Below are positions 6,210 through 6,572 of a stretch of 6,572 nucleotides of DNA, in pieces. The stretch comes from Candidatus Melainabacteria bacterium (GTDB lineage: Bacteria > Actinomycetota > Actinomycetes > Mycobacteriales > Pseudonocardiaceae). How positions within the stretch are numbered: the first letter of the stretch is position 1; each line of letters opens with the position of its first letter. The DNA is taken from assembly GCA_903970565.1 (NCBI GenBank), contig CAJCJE010000398.1, forward strand, positions 1 to 6,572, read 5' to 3'. Made by a program: the position numbers and the translations under genes. The notes beneath the pieces are model-generated. The model saw only the letters and a program-made list of their open reading frames with translations, was not told where the DNA came from and searched no databases.

Positions 6210-6240
6210 CAGGCCGTCATCAGGCCGTCTCCAAGCCGTC
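6210..6240. repeat. three direct repeats in 11-bp phase at the integrase stop codon
   Basis: Plus strand CAGGCCGTC (6210-6218), CAGGCCGTC (6221-6229) and CAAGCCGTC (6232-6240), starting exactly 11 bp apart, cover the last codons and stop of the integrase. One-turn spacing close to the att core suggests protein binding sites, such as integrase arm-type or excisionase sites. Function is inferred. Confidence 0.5.
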
Positions 6241-6572
6241 AGCGGTCCCCTGGTCGCCGTCTCCGCTACCCCACTCTTGATCAATTGCCTTGCGCGTCCG
6301 TTCGGCGCTGGAAGGCATCAGGTGGGTATAGGTACGGAGCGTGAACCCCGGATCGGTGTGCCCGAGGTAGGTCGACAACGCCTTGATCGACTCCCCGGCA
6401 TCCAGGAGCACCGAGGCGTAGTGGTGTCGAAGCGCATGCATGCCGTCGTCACGGGTGGGCGTCGTGATCCCCGCCGCCATACAGGCCACACGCCACACGC
6501 GCAGGTTGAAGTGCCGACGTTGAAGCGGACCGCCCACAGGTGCGGTGACCAACAGGTCGACCGTCACGGGAG
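6220..6572 (-). CDS. tyrosine site-specific integrase, C-terminal catalytic part (5' end beyond the window)
   Basis: Catalyses strand exchange between element and chromosomal att sites. The visible ~117 codons hold the C-terminal half of the tyrosine recombinase domain: GMHALRHHYAS with the H-x-x-R box (His codon 6436-6438, Arg codon 6427-6429), then STYLGHTDPGFTLRTYTHL with the GH box His (6358-6360) and the nucleophile Tyr of RTYTHL (TAT, 6328-6330). The first catalytic Arg and the N-terminal DNA-binding domains lie outside. The frame is open to the right edge, so the GTG at 6565-6567 is probably internal and not the true start. The sequence style (LGHTDPGFTLRTYTHLMP) resembles integrases of actinobacterial integrative elements. 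The tail after the Tyr is about 35 residues, ending in GDQGTADGLETA. The gene ends about 45 bp from the rnpB-like att site. Confidence 0.92.
   Translation of the reverse strand, partial: PVTVDLLVTAPVGGPLQRRHFNLRVWRVACMAAGITTPTRDDGMHALRHHYASVLLDAGESIKALSTYLGHTDPGFTLRTYTHLMPSSAERTRKAIDQEWGSGDGDQGTADGLETA

Larger units (their letters stand above)
6142..6572. mobile_element. end of an integrated element carrying a tyrosine integrase (continues beyond the right edge)
   Basis: The segment from the rnpB-derived att core through the integrase to the window edge has the layout of one end of a site-specifically integrated element: att core, short arm with direct repeats, integrase reading toward the att. 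The type of element (phage, AICE or other island) cannot be told from this piece. Confidence 0.55.

Noticed and set aside
5932..6210. N-terminal extension of the VKOR frame back to 6210
   Set aside because: It would translate the rnpB fragment, the hairpins and the promoter; a strong ribosome binding site supports the GTG at 5931.
6142..6572. Full-length rnpB gene
   Set aside because: Only the last ~32 bp match; the space upstream is integrase coding sequence.
1..6572. CRISPR array or tRNA gene
   Set aside because: No regularly spaced ~30-bp repeats and no cloverleaf-like sequence were seen on either strand.

Overview
The window is about 70% G+C. Its genes start mostly at GTG behind strong GGAGG-type ribosome binding sites and have a strongly G/C-rich third codon position. 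This fits a high-GC actinobacterium; Pseudonocardiales or a relative is a guess. All recognisable genes lie on the minus strand, so they read from the right edge to the left. The window joins three kinds of DNA: the end of an integrated element, ordinary chromosomal-looking genes, and the start of a conjugative type IV secretion (T4SS) operon.

Right edge (about 6142-6572): the catalytic C-terminal half of a tyrosine integrase, its 5' end cut by the window edge. Its stop codon is crossed by three direct repeats in 11-bp phase. About 40 bp beyond lies a ~32-bp sequence that I read as the 3' end of the RNase P RNA gene (rnpB) without the rest of the gene, so most likely an attachment site. Just past it is a hairpin that looks like the original rnpB terminator. 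Together these suggest an element integrated at the 3' end of rnpB, lying to the right of about 6142, with the intact rnpB expected at its far end.

Middle (3909-6141): a 218-bp regulatory stretch with hairpins and a tandem 13-bp repeat, then a vitamin K epoxide reductase (VKOR) family membrane thiol oxidase with a six-unit Lys/Ala/Asn/Pro tetrapeptide repeat in its N-terminal tail, then a polytopic LtrA-family membrane protein. These look like chromosomal genes downstream of rnpB.

Left (1-3908): a 535-bp non-coding stretch, less G+C-rich than the rest, with strong inverted repeats. It leads into three T4SS genes: an 87-residue two-helix pilin-like protein, a 193-residue VirB3-position two-helix protein with a long basic disordered tail, and a VirB4/TraC-type ATPase. 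The ATPase overlaps the preceding gene by 26 bp and runs off the left edge. This is the core of a mating-pore operon; the remaining parts should lie left of the window. If the attachment site is read correctly, this operon lies outside the integrase-bearing element, so it is either a second element or a resident T4SS locus.
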